Assembly (NCBI GenBank): GCA_934446135.1
Contig: CAKSDT010000034.1
Coordinates: forward strand, 1 to 16,448
Length of the DNA stretch: 16,448 nucleotides
DNA from: an uncultured Clostridia bacterium
Lineage (GTDB): Bacteria > Bacillota > Clostridia > RGIG6154
Direction: 5' to 3'
Position 1 is the stretch's first letter. Each line of letters opens with the position of its first letter. Below, in pieces: positions 1 through 7,020 of the stretch. Below the pieces are notes generated by a model. That model had not been told where the DNA came from, made no database searches, and worked only from the letters and a program-made list of their open reading frames with translations. Both the position numbers and the translations under genes were made by a program.

Positions 1-17
1 ATATAGGGGTGTCAGTA

Positions 18-1418
18 ATGGAAATTAATGAAAACTATGTAAAACAAATAGTTGAACAGGTTATTAAAAATACCGTATCATCAGACACAGTTAATTCAGA
101 AAGAAAGCAAAAAGGTGTTTTTGATACTATGACAGAAGCCTTAGAAGCGGTTAATAAAGCATATTATGAATTTAAAAAATATTCGGTTGCCCAAAGAGAA
201 GAAATGATTTCCAAAATCAGAAAACTTACGATGGAAGAAGCCGAAGTTATGGCAAGAATGGGTGTTGAGGAAACCAAAATGGGTCGCGTCCAGGATAAAA
301 TAATAAAACACCAGTTGGTTGCAAAAAAGACTCCCGGAACAGAAGATTTAAAATCATCTGTTATGACGGGTGACGACGGAATGACACTTATCGAAATGGC
401 ACCTTTCGGAGTGATAGGAAGTATTACTCCTTCAACAACTCCGTCAGAAACAGTTATATGTAATTCAATCGGTATGATTGCCGGAGGGAATGCAGTTGTT
501 TTCAATCCTCATCCGCACGCATCAAAAGTTGCAAATTATGCGGTTGATTTGGTTAACAGAGGTGTTTTAGAAGCAGGCGGACCAGAAAATCTTGTTGTTA
601 CCGTTAAGAATCCTACAAAAGAAAGTTCTGATGAAATGATGGCTTCACCTTATGTAAGAATGCTTGTTGCAACAGGCGGACCTGGTGTTGTTAAGGCACT
701 TTTGTCATCAGGAAAAAAAGCAATAGGTGCAGGTGCAGGAAATCCTCCTGTTATTGTTGATGACACTGCTGATATCAAAAAAGCAGCGGCAGATATTGTA
801 AACGGTGCAAGTTTTGATAATAATCTACCTTGTATTGCTGAAAAAGAATGCTTTGCGTTTTCAAATATTAAAGATGAACTTATTTACTATATGCAGCAAA
901 ACGGTGCATATCTTATCAAGGGTGAACAAATTGAACAACTTAAAAAAGTGTGCCTTGTTGAGAAAAACGGTAAATATGTAATAAATAAAGATTGGGTTGG
1001 CAGAGATGCTTCAAAATTCCTGAAAGCAATAGGAATTGAGTCAGATGCTAAACTCGTTATTTGTGAAACAGAATTTGAACATCCTTTTGTTCAGGTTGAA
1101 ATGATGATGCCTGTTCTTGCAATAGTTTCAGTAAATAATATTGATGAGGCGATTGATCTTGCGGTTAAAGCAGAACACGGATGCCGTCACTCGGCTCATA
1201 TTCACTCAAAAAATATCGACAATCTGACAAGATTTGCAAAGGCAGTTGAAACAACAATATTCGTGAAAAATGCACCGTCTTATGCAGGTATCGGAGCAGG
1301 CGGAGAAGGCTATACAACCTTTACCATTGCAGGACCTACAGGCGAAGGGCTTACAGCCGCACATTCGTTCACAAGAGCAAGAAGGTGTGTTATGGTTGAC
1401 GGACTTCACATAGTTTGA
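18..1418 (+). CDS. CoA-acylating aldehyde dehydrogenase of a bacterial microcompartment (PduP/EutE type)
   Basis: It should oxidise an aldehyde to acyl-CoA using NAD+ and CoA inside a BMC. The catalytic Cys272 lies in NNLPCIAEKE, the hallmark of the PduP/EutE family, and GSITPSTTPSET and the glycine-rich GAGAGNPP segment also fit. The length (466 residues) is normal. Residues 1-18 (MEINENYVKQIVEQVIKN) form a predicted amphipathic helix followed by a polar linker to about residue 33, the usual layout of an encapsulation peptide. The ATG at 18 is preferred over the GTG at 9 because AGGGGTG (5-11) sits seven bases upstream of it. It precedes the shell protein and PduL on the same strand. PduP, EutE and related sugar-derived-aldehyde enzymes cannot be told apart from this sequence alone. 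Confidence 0.93.
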   Translation: MEINENYVKQIVEQVIKNTVSSDTVNSERKQKGVFDTMTEALEAVNKAYYEFKKYSVAQREEMISKIRKLTMEEAEVMARMGVEETKMGRVQDKIIKHQLVAKKTPGTEDLKSSVMTGDDGMTLIEMAPFGVIGSITPSTTPSETVICNSIGMIAGGNAVVFNPHPHASKVANYAVDLVNRGVLEAGGPENLVVTVKNPTKESSDEMMASPYVRMLVATGGPGVVKALLSSGKKAIGAGAGNPPVIVDDTADIKKAAADIVNGASFDNNLPCIAEKECFAFSNIKDELIYYMQQNGAYLIKGEQIEQLKKVCLVEKNGKYVINKDWVGRDASKFLKAIGIESDAKLVICETEFEHPFVQVEMMMPVLAIVSVNNIDEAIDLAVKAEHGCRHSAHIHSKNIDNLTRFAKAVETTIFVKNAPSYAGIGAGGEGYTTFTIAGPTGEGLTAAHSFTRARRCVMVDGLHIV

Positions 1419-1433
1419 TAAAACAATTAGAGA

Positions 1434-1450
1434 AAGGATTATAACTCCTT
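1434..1450 (+). promoter_or_regulatory. Small hairpin over the ribosome binding site of the shell protein gene
   Basis: AAGGA (1434-1438) is the probable Shine-Dalgarno sequence. It can pair with TCCTT (1446-1450), which touches the ATG at 1451, leaving a 7-base loop. Five pairs are seen; the stem is weak, so a role in lowering shell-protein translation relative to the enzymes is inference. Confidence 0.3.
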
Positions 1451-2095
1451 ATGAAAGCATTGGGAATGATTGAGGTATACAGTTTTACAACGGCACTTGT
1501 GGTATCTGATATTGTGGCGAAGGCTGCAGATGTTAAAGTTATTGCACTTGACAGGAACAGACCGCTTAGTGCGTCGGCTCCGGCTCCCCTTATTATGATT
1601 GTTAAAATCGAGGGAGATACTTCAGCGGTTGAGGCAGCAGTTCGTGCCGGTGAAGAATATGCGAAACATGAAGGAAAGTTCGTGGTTTCCCATATTATCG
1701 CAAATCCGGGCGAAGGCGTTGAAAAAATGGCATACCGGATTGACATAAATAAAGATAAATTCAATAAAAAACTTCCAAAAACTTTTTTGGGACTTGAAAC
1801 TTCGGAAAATAGAATTTCAGGTTCTTTCGGAATAGTTGAAGTTCAGGGCTTGGTTGCATCTATAGAGGGCCTTGATACTATGCTTAAAACATCTGAAGTC
1901 AGACTTGTGCATACCGAAAAAAGATTGGGCGGAAGACTTGTAACATATGTAATAACCGGTTCGGTTTCGGCAGTTAAAGCCGCAGTGGAAGCAGGTGTAA
2001 GTTCGGCTTCAAAACTTGGAAAAGTGTATGGAAATGCAGTTATTGCAAGTCCTCATACCGAACTTGTTAAATTTTTCGATTGTGAAGAAAAATAA
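1451..2095 (+). CDS. BMC shell protein with two BMC domains (BMC-T trimer type)
   Basis: This is a structural protein of the microcompartment shell, expected to form trimers that look like hexamers. Two BMC domains are seen: residues 1 to about 95 (LGMIEVYSFTTALVVSDIVA; then AVEAAVRAGEEYA) and about 118 to 208 (SFGIVEVQGLVASIEGLDTM; then AVKAAVEAGVSSASKLG). A charged linker (DINKDKFNKKLPK) joins them. The length (214 residues) is slightly above PduT. The pore-region Cys that binds the Fe-S cluster in PduT is absent: the only Cys is near the C-terminus (FDCEEK), so an electron-transfer role is unlikely. It lies 32 bases after the dehydrogenase and 12 bases before pduL, in one operon. Confidence 0.92.
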   Translation: MKALGMIEVYSFTTALVVSDIVAKAADVKVIALDRNRPLSASAPAPLIMIVKIEGDTSAVEAAVRAGEEYAKHEGKFVVSHIIANPGEGVEKMAYRIDINKDKFNKKLPKTFLGLETSENRISGSFGIVEVQGLVASIEGLDTMLKTSEVRLVHTEKRLGGRLVTYVITGSVSAVKAAVEAGVSSASKLGKVYGNAVIASPHTELVKFFDCEEK

Positions 2096-2107
2096 GAGGG
2101 ATTAAAT

Positions 2108-2743
2108 ATGTATGATATTAATGAAATTAAGCAGGCAGTAGTTGCGGCACTTGCTGGTTATAATGAGAATAAGGATAAAATAAAAGTCGGTGTTTCGCAA
2201 AGACATATTCATTTGTGCCAGGAAGATCTTGAAACACTTTTTGGAAAAGGATTTAAACTGACTGTTAAAAAGTATCTTATGGGCAGAGAATATGCCTCAG
2301 ATCAGTTTGTAACATTGGTTGGACCGTCTTTGAAATCCATTGAAAAGGTGAGGGTTTTAGGACCTGTAAGAAAAAATACACAAGTTGAAATTTCTAAAAC
2401 AGATACTTTTCTTTTGAAGGTAAGTCCTCCGGTCAGACCGTCGGGAAATGTTGAAGGGTCGGAGAAACTTGTTTTAGTAGGACCTAAAGGTGTTGTTTAC
2501 CTTAAACAAGGTGTTATTATTGCTAACAGACATATCCATCTTACACCTGAGTATGCTCAAAAAAATGGAATCAAAGACAATGATTATGTTGATGTTGTTG
2601 TTCATGGAATTAAACCTACTAAGTTTTACGATGTTCAGGTAAGAGTAAGAGATGATTTCAACACGGAAATGCACATTGATACAGATGATGCAAACTCTGC
2701 CGGACTCAAAAACGGTGATTTGGTTACAATCGTTAAAAAGTAA
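2108..2743 (+). CDS. pduL: PduL-type phosphate acyltransferase (phosphotransacylase)
   Basis: It converts acyl-CoA plus phosphate to acyl-phosphate and CoA, recycling CoA inside the BMC. Family motifs appear in order: GVSQRHIHL, GPVRKNTQVEIS, PPVRPSG, IIANRHIHLTPEYA and MHIDTDDANSAG. The histidines of both RHIHL motifs, which bind the metal centre, are intact. The length (211 residues) is typical. Residues 1 to about 18 (MYDINEIKQAVVAALAGY) form a predicted amphipathic helix ahead of the core, as in BMC-targeted PduL. AGAGGG lies seven bases before the ATG. With the upstream dehydrogenase it completes the aldehyde to acyl-CoA to acyl-phosphate branch. A kinase outside the window would harvest ATP. 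Confidence 0.95.
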   Translation: MYDINEIKQAVVAALAGYNENKDKIKVGVSQRHIHLCQEDLETLFGKGFKLTVKKYLMGREYASDQFVTLVGPSLKSIEKVRVLGPVRKNTQVEISKTDTFLLKVSPPVRPSGNVEGSEKLVLVGPKGVVYLKQGVIIANRHIHLTPEYAQKNGIKDNDYVDVVVHGIKPTKFYDVQVRVRDDFNTEMHIDTDDANSAGLKNGDLVTIVKK

Positions 2744-2762
2744 TAGAGGAGGGTAAGAAGTT

Positions 2763-3527
2763 TTGCTTGCACTTGAAAGACAAAAAAAAATATTAGAAAT
2801 TTTAGAAAGCGAAGGTGCTGTTTCTGTTGCCAAACTTTCAACGCTTTTTGAAGTTGCCGAAGAAACTGTAAGAAGAGATTTGGAGAAACTTGAAAAACAG
2901 GAAAGTTTAACCAGAACATACGGCGGAGCAGTTCTTGTAAGTGAAAGCACAAATGATTTGTCACTTGAAAAAAGAAAAAAGATAAATGTTGAATCAAAAG
3001 AGCATCTTGCCCAGAAAGCAGCGGAATTTATTTCTCAAGGCGATACTATTTTCCTTGATGCTTCAACCACTACATTTTGTATGGCAAAGATTATAAAAAA
3101 AATTCCCAATATTACAGTGATTACGAATTCTATCAGAATTATTGAGGAATTGTCAGGTTGTGAAAATATAAAACTTATCGGAATAGGCGGTATAGTGAGT
3201 AATAACCAATCATTTGTCGGCGGTGTTGCTGAAAATACTATTGACAGTTGCTATTTTGCAAGTAAATTTTTCTTTTCAAGCAAAGGCGTCACAAGCAATG
3301 CCGGGATATTGGAAAGCAATGAAGATGAATGTGCTATAAAGCAAAAAATGATTGACAACTCCAAACTTCGGTTTTATCTTTGTGATAAAAGCAAACTGAA
3401 TAGGGTAGGTTTTGTTAAACTTGCCGGGTTTGATAAAATTAATTATTTTGTAACTGATGCTGAACTTGACAGTTCATATCAAGAGTTGTTTGATGAATAT
3501 AATGTTGAAACAGTCAGAACGAGATAA
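2763..3527 (+). CDS. DeoR-family transcriptional regulator of the BMC operon
   Basis: This is probably a repressor responding to a sugar phosphate. The N-terminal winged helix-turn-helix is canonical (LERQKKILEILESEGAVSVA, then VAEETVRRDLEKLEK and TRTYGGAVL). The C-terminal effector domain (about 75-235) has DASTTTFCMA, ITNSI, GIGGIV, SFVGGVAE and CDKSKLNRVGF, the DeoRC pattern. The start is a TTG, chosen because GAGGAGGG (2746-2753) ends nine bases upstream and no other in-frame start precedes the HTH. It is 19 bases downstream of pduL, so it is probably cotranscribed. DeoR regulators often accompany BMCs that process aldehydes from deoxysugars such as fucose and rhamnose; applying that here is inference, because the signature enzymes are outside the window. 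Confidence 0.88.
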   Translation: MLALERQKKILEILESEGAVSVAKLSTLFEVAEETVRRDLEKLEKQESLTRTYGGAVLVSESTNDLSLEKRKKINVESKEHLAQKAAEFISQGDTIFLDASTTTFCMAKIIKKIPNITVITNSIRIIEELSGCENIKLIGIGGIVSNNQSFVGGVAENTIDSCYFASKFFFSSKGVTSNAGILESNEDECAIKQKMIDNSKLRFYLCDKSKLNRVGFVKLAGFDKINYFVTDAELDSSYQELFDEYNVETVRTR

Positions 3528-3557
3528 AAAACGGATGTTAAATTGCATCCGTTTTTT
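3526..3557. terminator. Bidirectional intrinsic terminator between the deoR-type gene and the PAP2 gene
   Basis: CGGATG (3532-3537) pairs with CATCCG (3546-3551), extended by six A-T pairs; the loop is 8 bases. The right T-run ends + strand transcription of the BMC operon. The left A-run gives a U-tract for minus-strand transcription of the convergent pair that ends at 3572. Confidence 0.9.
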
Positions 3558-3583
3558 ATACTTTTAATTTTTTATACTTTTAA
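3552..3583. repeat. Tandem duplication of a 16-base unit
   Basis: TTTTTTATACTTTTAA occurs twice in a row (3552-3567 and 3568-3583). It runs from the terminator T-tract into the stop codon of the PAP2 gene. It is probably a slippage duplication; it supplies a second copy of the sequence around the stop but does not disturb the reading frame. Confidence 0.7.
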
Positions 3584-4258
3584 TTTTTTTTGCTTTTCGG
3601 TTTGGGGAATTCTTCCGTTTTCGATTTTTTCAGTAACTTTGTATACTATAAGAGAAACAAAACAACCTGCAAATAAATCAATTATGGAATGTTGTTTTAA
3701 AAATACAGTTGATGAACAGACTAAAATTGAAGAGATGCAGAGAAAAATTCTCCAAAACGGTGTGCTGAATTTTTTAGTGTTTAAAAGACCGTAAACTGAA
3801 CCAAACATACCTATAACATGCAGCGAGGGACAAGTATTTGTATTTGTGTCAAACGAATATAAGAACTTTACTATATCAACAAAAACATTGTTACGCTCAA
3901 AAACTGACGGTCTTAAGGTTTGCATTGATGGGTATATGAAATATATCAACACAGTTAGAGAGTAACTTATTGTTATGTAAATCATATATTTTCTGAATGC
4001 CTTTATATCAGAAAACAGCGTATATATAAGTGCTCCTATAATAAATACAAACCACGAATAATACGGGATTATAAAGTACTCGCAAAATGGAATGTAGGCA
4101 TCAATTTTACATGAAATATCGTGAAAATTGAGCGGTAAAAATCTTTCAAGCAATAAAAAAACAATTCCGTAAATCGGCCAGAACAACAAAAGTTTGATAT
4201 GTGAATATTCGGGGTCATTGATTTTAGCAAGTGTAAAATCTTTATATAGTTTATTCAA
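3572..4258 (-). CDS. PAP2-family membrane lipid phosphatase or phosphotransferase
   Basis: This is an integral membrane protein of 228 residues with about six hydrophobic segments (for example LLLFWPIYGIVFLLLE, WFVFIIGALIYTLF, IFLCISSILVCSSTVFL). The PAP2 signature is present in degenerate form: YPSMQTLRP, then CPSLHV, then STVFLKQHSIIDLFAG. It matches the AUR1-like branch, in which PSGH becomes PSLH. The two histidines and the Asp of the active site are present; the Lys of motif 1 (here Tyr) and the Arg of motif 3 (here Thr) are not. It may hydrolyse or transfer a lipid phosphate at the outer membrane face. The start is a TTG whose coding overlaps the upstream stop by four bases, with GAGGTGG just before it, implying translational coupling. 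Confidence 0.8.
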   Translation of the reverse strand: MNKLYKDFTLAKINDPEYSHIKLLLFWPIYGIVFLLLERFLPLNFHDISCKIDAYIPFCEYFIIPYYSWFVFIIGALIYTLFSDIKAFRKYMIYITISYSLTVLIYFIYPSMQTLRPSVFERNNVFVDIVKFLYSFDTNTNTCPSLHVIGMFGSVYGLLNTKKFSTPFWRIFLCISSILVCSSTVFLKQHSIIDLFAGCFVSLIVYKVTEKIENGRIPQTEKQKKLKV

Positions 4259-4752
4259 TTCGCCACCTCAGATATTATCGAATCTTCATTTCTTAAAATG
4301 AGTTTGTCGTACATTTTTATAAGTCGCGGCCTGTTGTACCGCTGTATCATAATAAAAGGAATATTTCCCAATATGTTGAGAATCATAAACAAAACACCTG
4401 TAAAACCCTCTGTGAACAGAAGCATCAGGGGACTTATCACTATAAGAAAGGAGTGGACCGATTCGGCAACACAAGTTTCAAGTATAAGTCTTTTTGCGTT
4501 TTCAGGTGTAAGTCTTGCTTTTATAGACTTTGGAAACATCTTTTTGGAAATTTTACTCATATCCGGAAGTTTGTCTTTCCATTTATAAATTTTAAATTTA
4601 TCGTAAAATTTGCCATTGAGTTCCCACTTGCGTGGTTTGTACGGAAATGACAGATATTTAATTTTATTTCTGTTTATAAACTGCCCGAAAATATAAGAAG
4701 AAAAGCCTGTAGTAGCAATAAATTTGATTGAAGCAACAAAATCACTAAACAT
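4255..4752 (-). CDS. CrtO-like acyltransferase family membrane protein
   Basis: It resembles the staphylococcal glycosyl-4,4'-diaponeurosporenoate acyltransferase CrtO in order of motifs: WELNGKFYDKFKIYKWKDKL near residue 45, then AKRLILETCVAESVHSF, then NIPFIMIQRYNRPRL at the C-terminal end. Two hydrophobic segments (about 105-125 and 127-140) fit a membrane protein. The length (165 residues) matches the family. The ATG at 4752 is preferred over the GTG at 4770 because AAAGGAG (4760-4766) lies seven bases upstream. No carotenoid genes are in the window, so the substrate is unknown; it may acylate another glycolipid. It is first in a two-gene unit with the PAP2 protein. Confidence 0.75.
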   Translation of the reverse strand: MFSDFVASIKFIATTGFSSYIFGQFINRNKIKYLSFPYKPRKWELNGKFYDKFKIYKWKDKLPDMSKISKKMFPKSIKARLTPENAKRLILETCVAESVHSFLIVISPLMLLFTEGFTGVLFMILNILGNIPFIMIQRYNRPRLIKMYDKLILRNEDSIISEVAN

Positions 4753-4784
4753 CTGATCACTCCTTTCCACAAAAATTCAACATT

Positions 4785-4813
4785 ATTATACTATATTTTT
4801 TATGACTTGTAAA
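4785..4813 (-). promoter_or_regulatory. SigA-type promoter for the acyltransferase/PAP2 pair
   Basis: Read on the minus strand: TTTACA (4813-4808), a 17-base spacer, and a perfect TATAAT (4790-4785). The predicted start is near 4778, giving a leader of about 25 bases that contains the ribosome binding site. Confidence 0.8.
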
Positions 4814-4878
4814 CAAGAAAATTTAATCTGAGTTTGTTTTATTTGCCGGAAATGACAAATCCATTTACAAAAATTTTA

Positions 4879-4907
4879 TTGTATTTCCAAAAAATGTGTG
4901 TTAAAAT
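4879..4907 (+). promoter_or_regulatory. SigA-type promoter for the secreted metallo-hydrolase gene
   Basis: TTGTAT (4879-4884), a 17-base spacer and TAAAAT (4902-4907), with TG upstream of the -10 box (TGTTAAAAT). The predicted start near 4914 falls after the first ATG of the open frame (4834) but before the TTG at 4966, which supports the later start. Confidence 0.75.
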
Positions 4908-4965
4908 GATATCGTTGTATAAATTAAGCGGTAAGATTTATTATACCGGTTATGGAGATGATTAT

Positions 4966-6135
4966 TTGAAAAAAACAAAAATAGCAGTTGCCATTTTGCT
5001 TGTTTTTTGTATGCTTTTTACAATAACCTGTTGCGGGGACAACAATACGGCAGAACGCGACAGAAATCAGACTGCGGAGATTGTGCAAAATGAACCGCAA
5101 AACAATTTTTACGACATAAAAGAAGAAAAAAATTCAGATCGAGAAGAACAAATTATCCAATCTGATAATAGTTTTGAAATACACTTTATCGATGTCGGAC
5201 AGGCCGACAGTGCACTTGTTATTTCAAATGGAAAGACAATGCTTATAGATGGGGGAAATGTTGCTGACAGTGACCTTGTATATACATACCTAAAAAATCA
5301 TAATATAAATATACTTAACTATGTAGTTTTAACTCATGCTCACGAAGATCATGTAGGAGGTTTGTCTGGTGCTTTAAGTTATGCTAAAGCGGAAAAAATC
5401 TATTCAACGGGACTTGGTGTTAATACAAAGGCCTATAATAATTTTATAAAAAAGGTAAGTGAGCAGGGAGTTAGTTTAACGAAAGTTAAAGCAGGGGACA
5501 CATTTATGCTTGGAAAAAGCAAAGTTCAGATTGTGGGACCTATAAATGTATATACTGATGATTTAAACAATAGTTCTGTTATGCTCAAAGTTACATATGG
5601 CAGCACTTCATTTCTGTTTACCGGAGACGCTGAGGAAAAAGAGGAAAAAGATGTAATAAACGCCGGATTTAACCTTAGGGCAAACTTGCTTAAAGTCGGA
5701 CACCACGGTTCTGATACCTCAACATCATATGTATTTTTAAGAGAAGTAATGCCTGAGTTTTCTGTCATTTCAGTCGGTAAGGGTAATTCCTACGGACATC
5801 CGAAGGAAAGCACTCTTTCAAAATTAAGAGACGCCGGAAGTACAGTTTACCGTACAGATATGCAAGGCGATATAATAGTAAAAAGTGATGGGAAAACACT
5901 TAGTTTTACAACCGCTAAGTCATCTGACGGAATTATTACCAATCCGACAGAGCAGGAAAAAAACAGTTACAAAGAACAAATCCAGACGGAACAGTATATA
6001 GGTAACAGAAAATCTAAAATGTTTCACAGGCAAACTTGCCGCAGTTTGCCGGCAGAACAAAACAGGGTGTATTTTGCATCGGGCGATGAGGCAAAATCAG
6101 ACGGTTATATACCTTGCAAAAAATGTAATCCTTAA
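4966..6135 (+). CDS. Secreted metallo-beta-lactamase-fold protein with C-terminal Cys-rich zinc module (ComEC-like)
   Basis: This is probably an exported metal-dependent hydrolase. The TTG at 4966 has GGAG eight bases upstream and gives an N-terminus LKKTKIAVAILLVFCMLF followed by TITCC, a signal peptide with a plausible but non-canonical lipobox. Residues of about 25-65 form a polar linker. The MBL fold then begins at IHFIDVGQADSALV, with the metal motif HAHEDH (His124, His126, Asp128, His129), FTGDAEE, VGHHGSDTSTS and YGHPKE, the pattern of the ComEC C-terminal domain and stand-alone relatives. The last 45 residues (FHRQTCRSLP; later YIPCKKCNP) match the Ada-like Cys-rich module seen on clostridial extracellular nucleases and MBL proteins. 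A nuclease role is plausible, but the substrate is unknown. Confidence 0.85.
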   Translation: MKKTKIAVAILLVFCMLFTITCCGDNNTAERDRNQTAEIVQNEPQNNFYDIKEEKNSDREEQIIQSDNSFEIHFIDVGQADSALVISNGKTMLIDGGNVADSDLVYTYLKNHNINILNYVVLTHAHEDHVGGLSGALSYAKAEKIYSTGLGVNTKAYNNFIKKVSEQGVSLTKVKAGDTFMLGKSKVQIVGPINVYTDDLNNSSVMLKVTYGSTSFLFTGDAEEKEEKDVINAGFNLRANLLKVGHHGSDTSTSYVFLREVMPEFSVISVGKGNSYGHPKESTLSKLRDAGSTVYRTDMQGDIIVKSDGKTLSFTTAKSSDGIITNPTEQEKNSYKEQIQTEQYIGNRKSKMFHRQTCRSLPAEQNRVYFASGDEAKSDGYIPCKKCNP

Positions 6136-6164
6136 TTGACTTTTTCTGCAGCGTATGTTAAAAT
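6136..6164 (+). promoter_or_regulatory. SigA-type promoter for thrH
   Basis: TTGACT (6136-6141), a 17-base spacer and TAAAAT (6159-6164) preceded by TGT. It begins directly after the stop of the upstream gene. The predicted start near 6171 lies between the ATG at 6155, which overlaps the spacer, and the ATG at 6197, so 6197 must be the translation start. Confidence 0.85.
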
Positions 6165-6196
6165 CTAAGAAAATGTACAAAGGAGAGATATTTGAT

Positions 6197-6796
6197 ATGA
6201 ATATTGTTTGTCTTGATATGGAAGGTGTATTGGTTCCCGAAATATGGATTGCGTTTGCAGAGGCAACAGGTATACCGGAACTTAAACTTACAACCCGCGA
6301 TGAGCCTGATTACGATAAACTTATGAATTACCGTCTTAAGATTCTAAAGGAACACGGACTTGGCTTAAAAGAAATTCAGGATACTATTGCAAAAATTGAT
6401 GTTATGCCCGGTGCAAAGGAATTTCTTGATAAATTGAGAGAAATTACTCAGGTTATCATTTTAAGTGATACATTTGAACAGTTTGCAGCACCTTTGATGA
6501 AAAAACTCGGCTGGCCGACAATTTTCTGCAATACTCTTGAAGTTGCTGAAAACGGTGAAATAACCGGTTATAAGATGCGTGTAGAAAAGTCAAAATATAC
6601 AACTGTCAAGGCTCTTCAGTCAATAGGATTTGAAACAATAGCAAGCGGTGACAGTTTTAATGACCTCGGTATGATTCAGGCAAGTAAGGCAGGATTTTTG
6701 TTTAAAAGCACAGATCAAATTAAAAAAGATTATCCTAATATTCCGGCGTTTGAAGAATATGATGAACTGTTTGACGCAATAAAAAAATCACTTTAG
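6197..6796 (+). CDS. thrH: HAD-family phosphoserine phosphatase/homoserine phosphotransferase (ThrH type)
   Basis: ThrH of Pseudomonas hydrolyses phosphoserine and can move the phosphate to homoserine, feeding threonine synthesis. The match is close along the whole length: CLDMEGVLVPEIWIAFAEAT at the N-terminus, TRDEPDYDKLM, RLKILKEHGL, VIILSDTF, GWPTIFCNTLE and GDSFNDLGM. HAD motif 1 is present as Asp7-x-Glu9, the ThrH variant, with Asp7 as nucleophile. The length is 199 residues against about 205 in the family. AGGAGA (6181-6186) precedes the ATG by ten bases. It is a single-gene unit with its own promoter. Cytosolic. Whether it acts mainly in serine or threonine synthesis cannot be seen. 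Confidence 0.9.
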   Translation: MNIVCLDMEGVLVPEIWIAFAEATGIPELKLTTRDEPDYDKLMNYRLKILKEHGLGLKEIQDTIAKIDVMPGAKEFLDKLREITQVIILSDTFEQFAAPLMKKLGWPTIFCNTLEVAENGEITGYKMRVEKSKYTTVKALQSIGFETIASGDSFNDLGMIQASKAGFLFKSTDQIKKDYPNIPAFEEYDELFDAIKKSL

Positions 6797-6868
6797 AAAT
6801 ATCAAAAGACTTAAAATCTTATAACAGTAATTGATAAAACATTAACGGACTGTTAAAAAAGAGTTGTT

Positions 6869-6910
6869 AAACCCACGCATATCACCTTTTAAAGCGGTGT
6901 GCGTGGGTTT
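6869..6910. terminator. Strong hairpin, probable terminator after thrH
   Basis: AAACCCACGCA (6869-6879) pairs perfectly with TGCGTGGGTTT (6900-6910). An inner CACC/GGTG stem lies beyond a three-base bulge, with an A/T-rich loop. The T-run after the stem is short (TTTAG), so it may terminate poorly or mainly protect the 3' end. Most of the rest of 6797-7020 shows nothing recognisable. Confidence 0.55.
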
Positions 6911-7020
6911 AGTTATGCAGTTTCTCTAAATGTTCTGAACATATTTTTCGACATTCAAATGTCAAAACCGACAAGTCAATATAAAAACTTAAAGATGAAG
7001 TTTTGTTATGTAATTAATTT

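Noticed and set aside
2474..2997. Long minus-strand frames across pduL and the deoR-type gene
   Set aside because: They are shadows of two strongly matched + strand genes and have no family motifs or initiation signals.
3543..3794. Open frame of 83 codons on the + strand after the BMC operon terminator
   Set aside because: It starts inside the terminator hairpin, has no ribosome binding site and lies antisense to the well-supported PAP2 gene.
4834..4965. N-terminal extension of the secreted MBL protein from the ATG at 4834
   Set aside because: The promoter at 4879-4907 would start transcription inside it, it has no ribosome binding site, and it would bury the signal peptide.
6950..6963. Inverted repeat GACATT-CA-AATGTC
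   Set aside because: Only six pairs, no U-tract for termination and no adjacent promoter for an operator role; too little to call.
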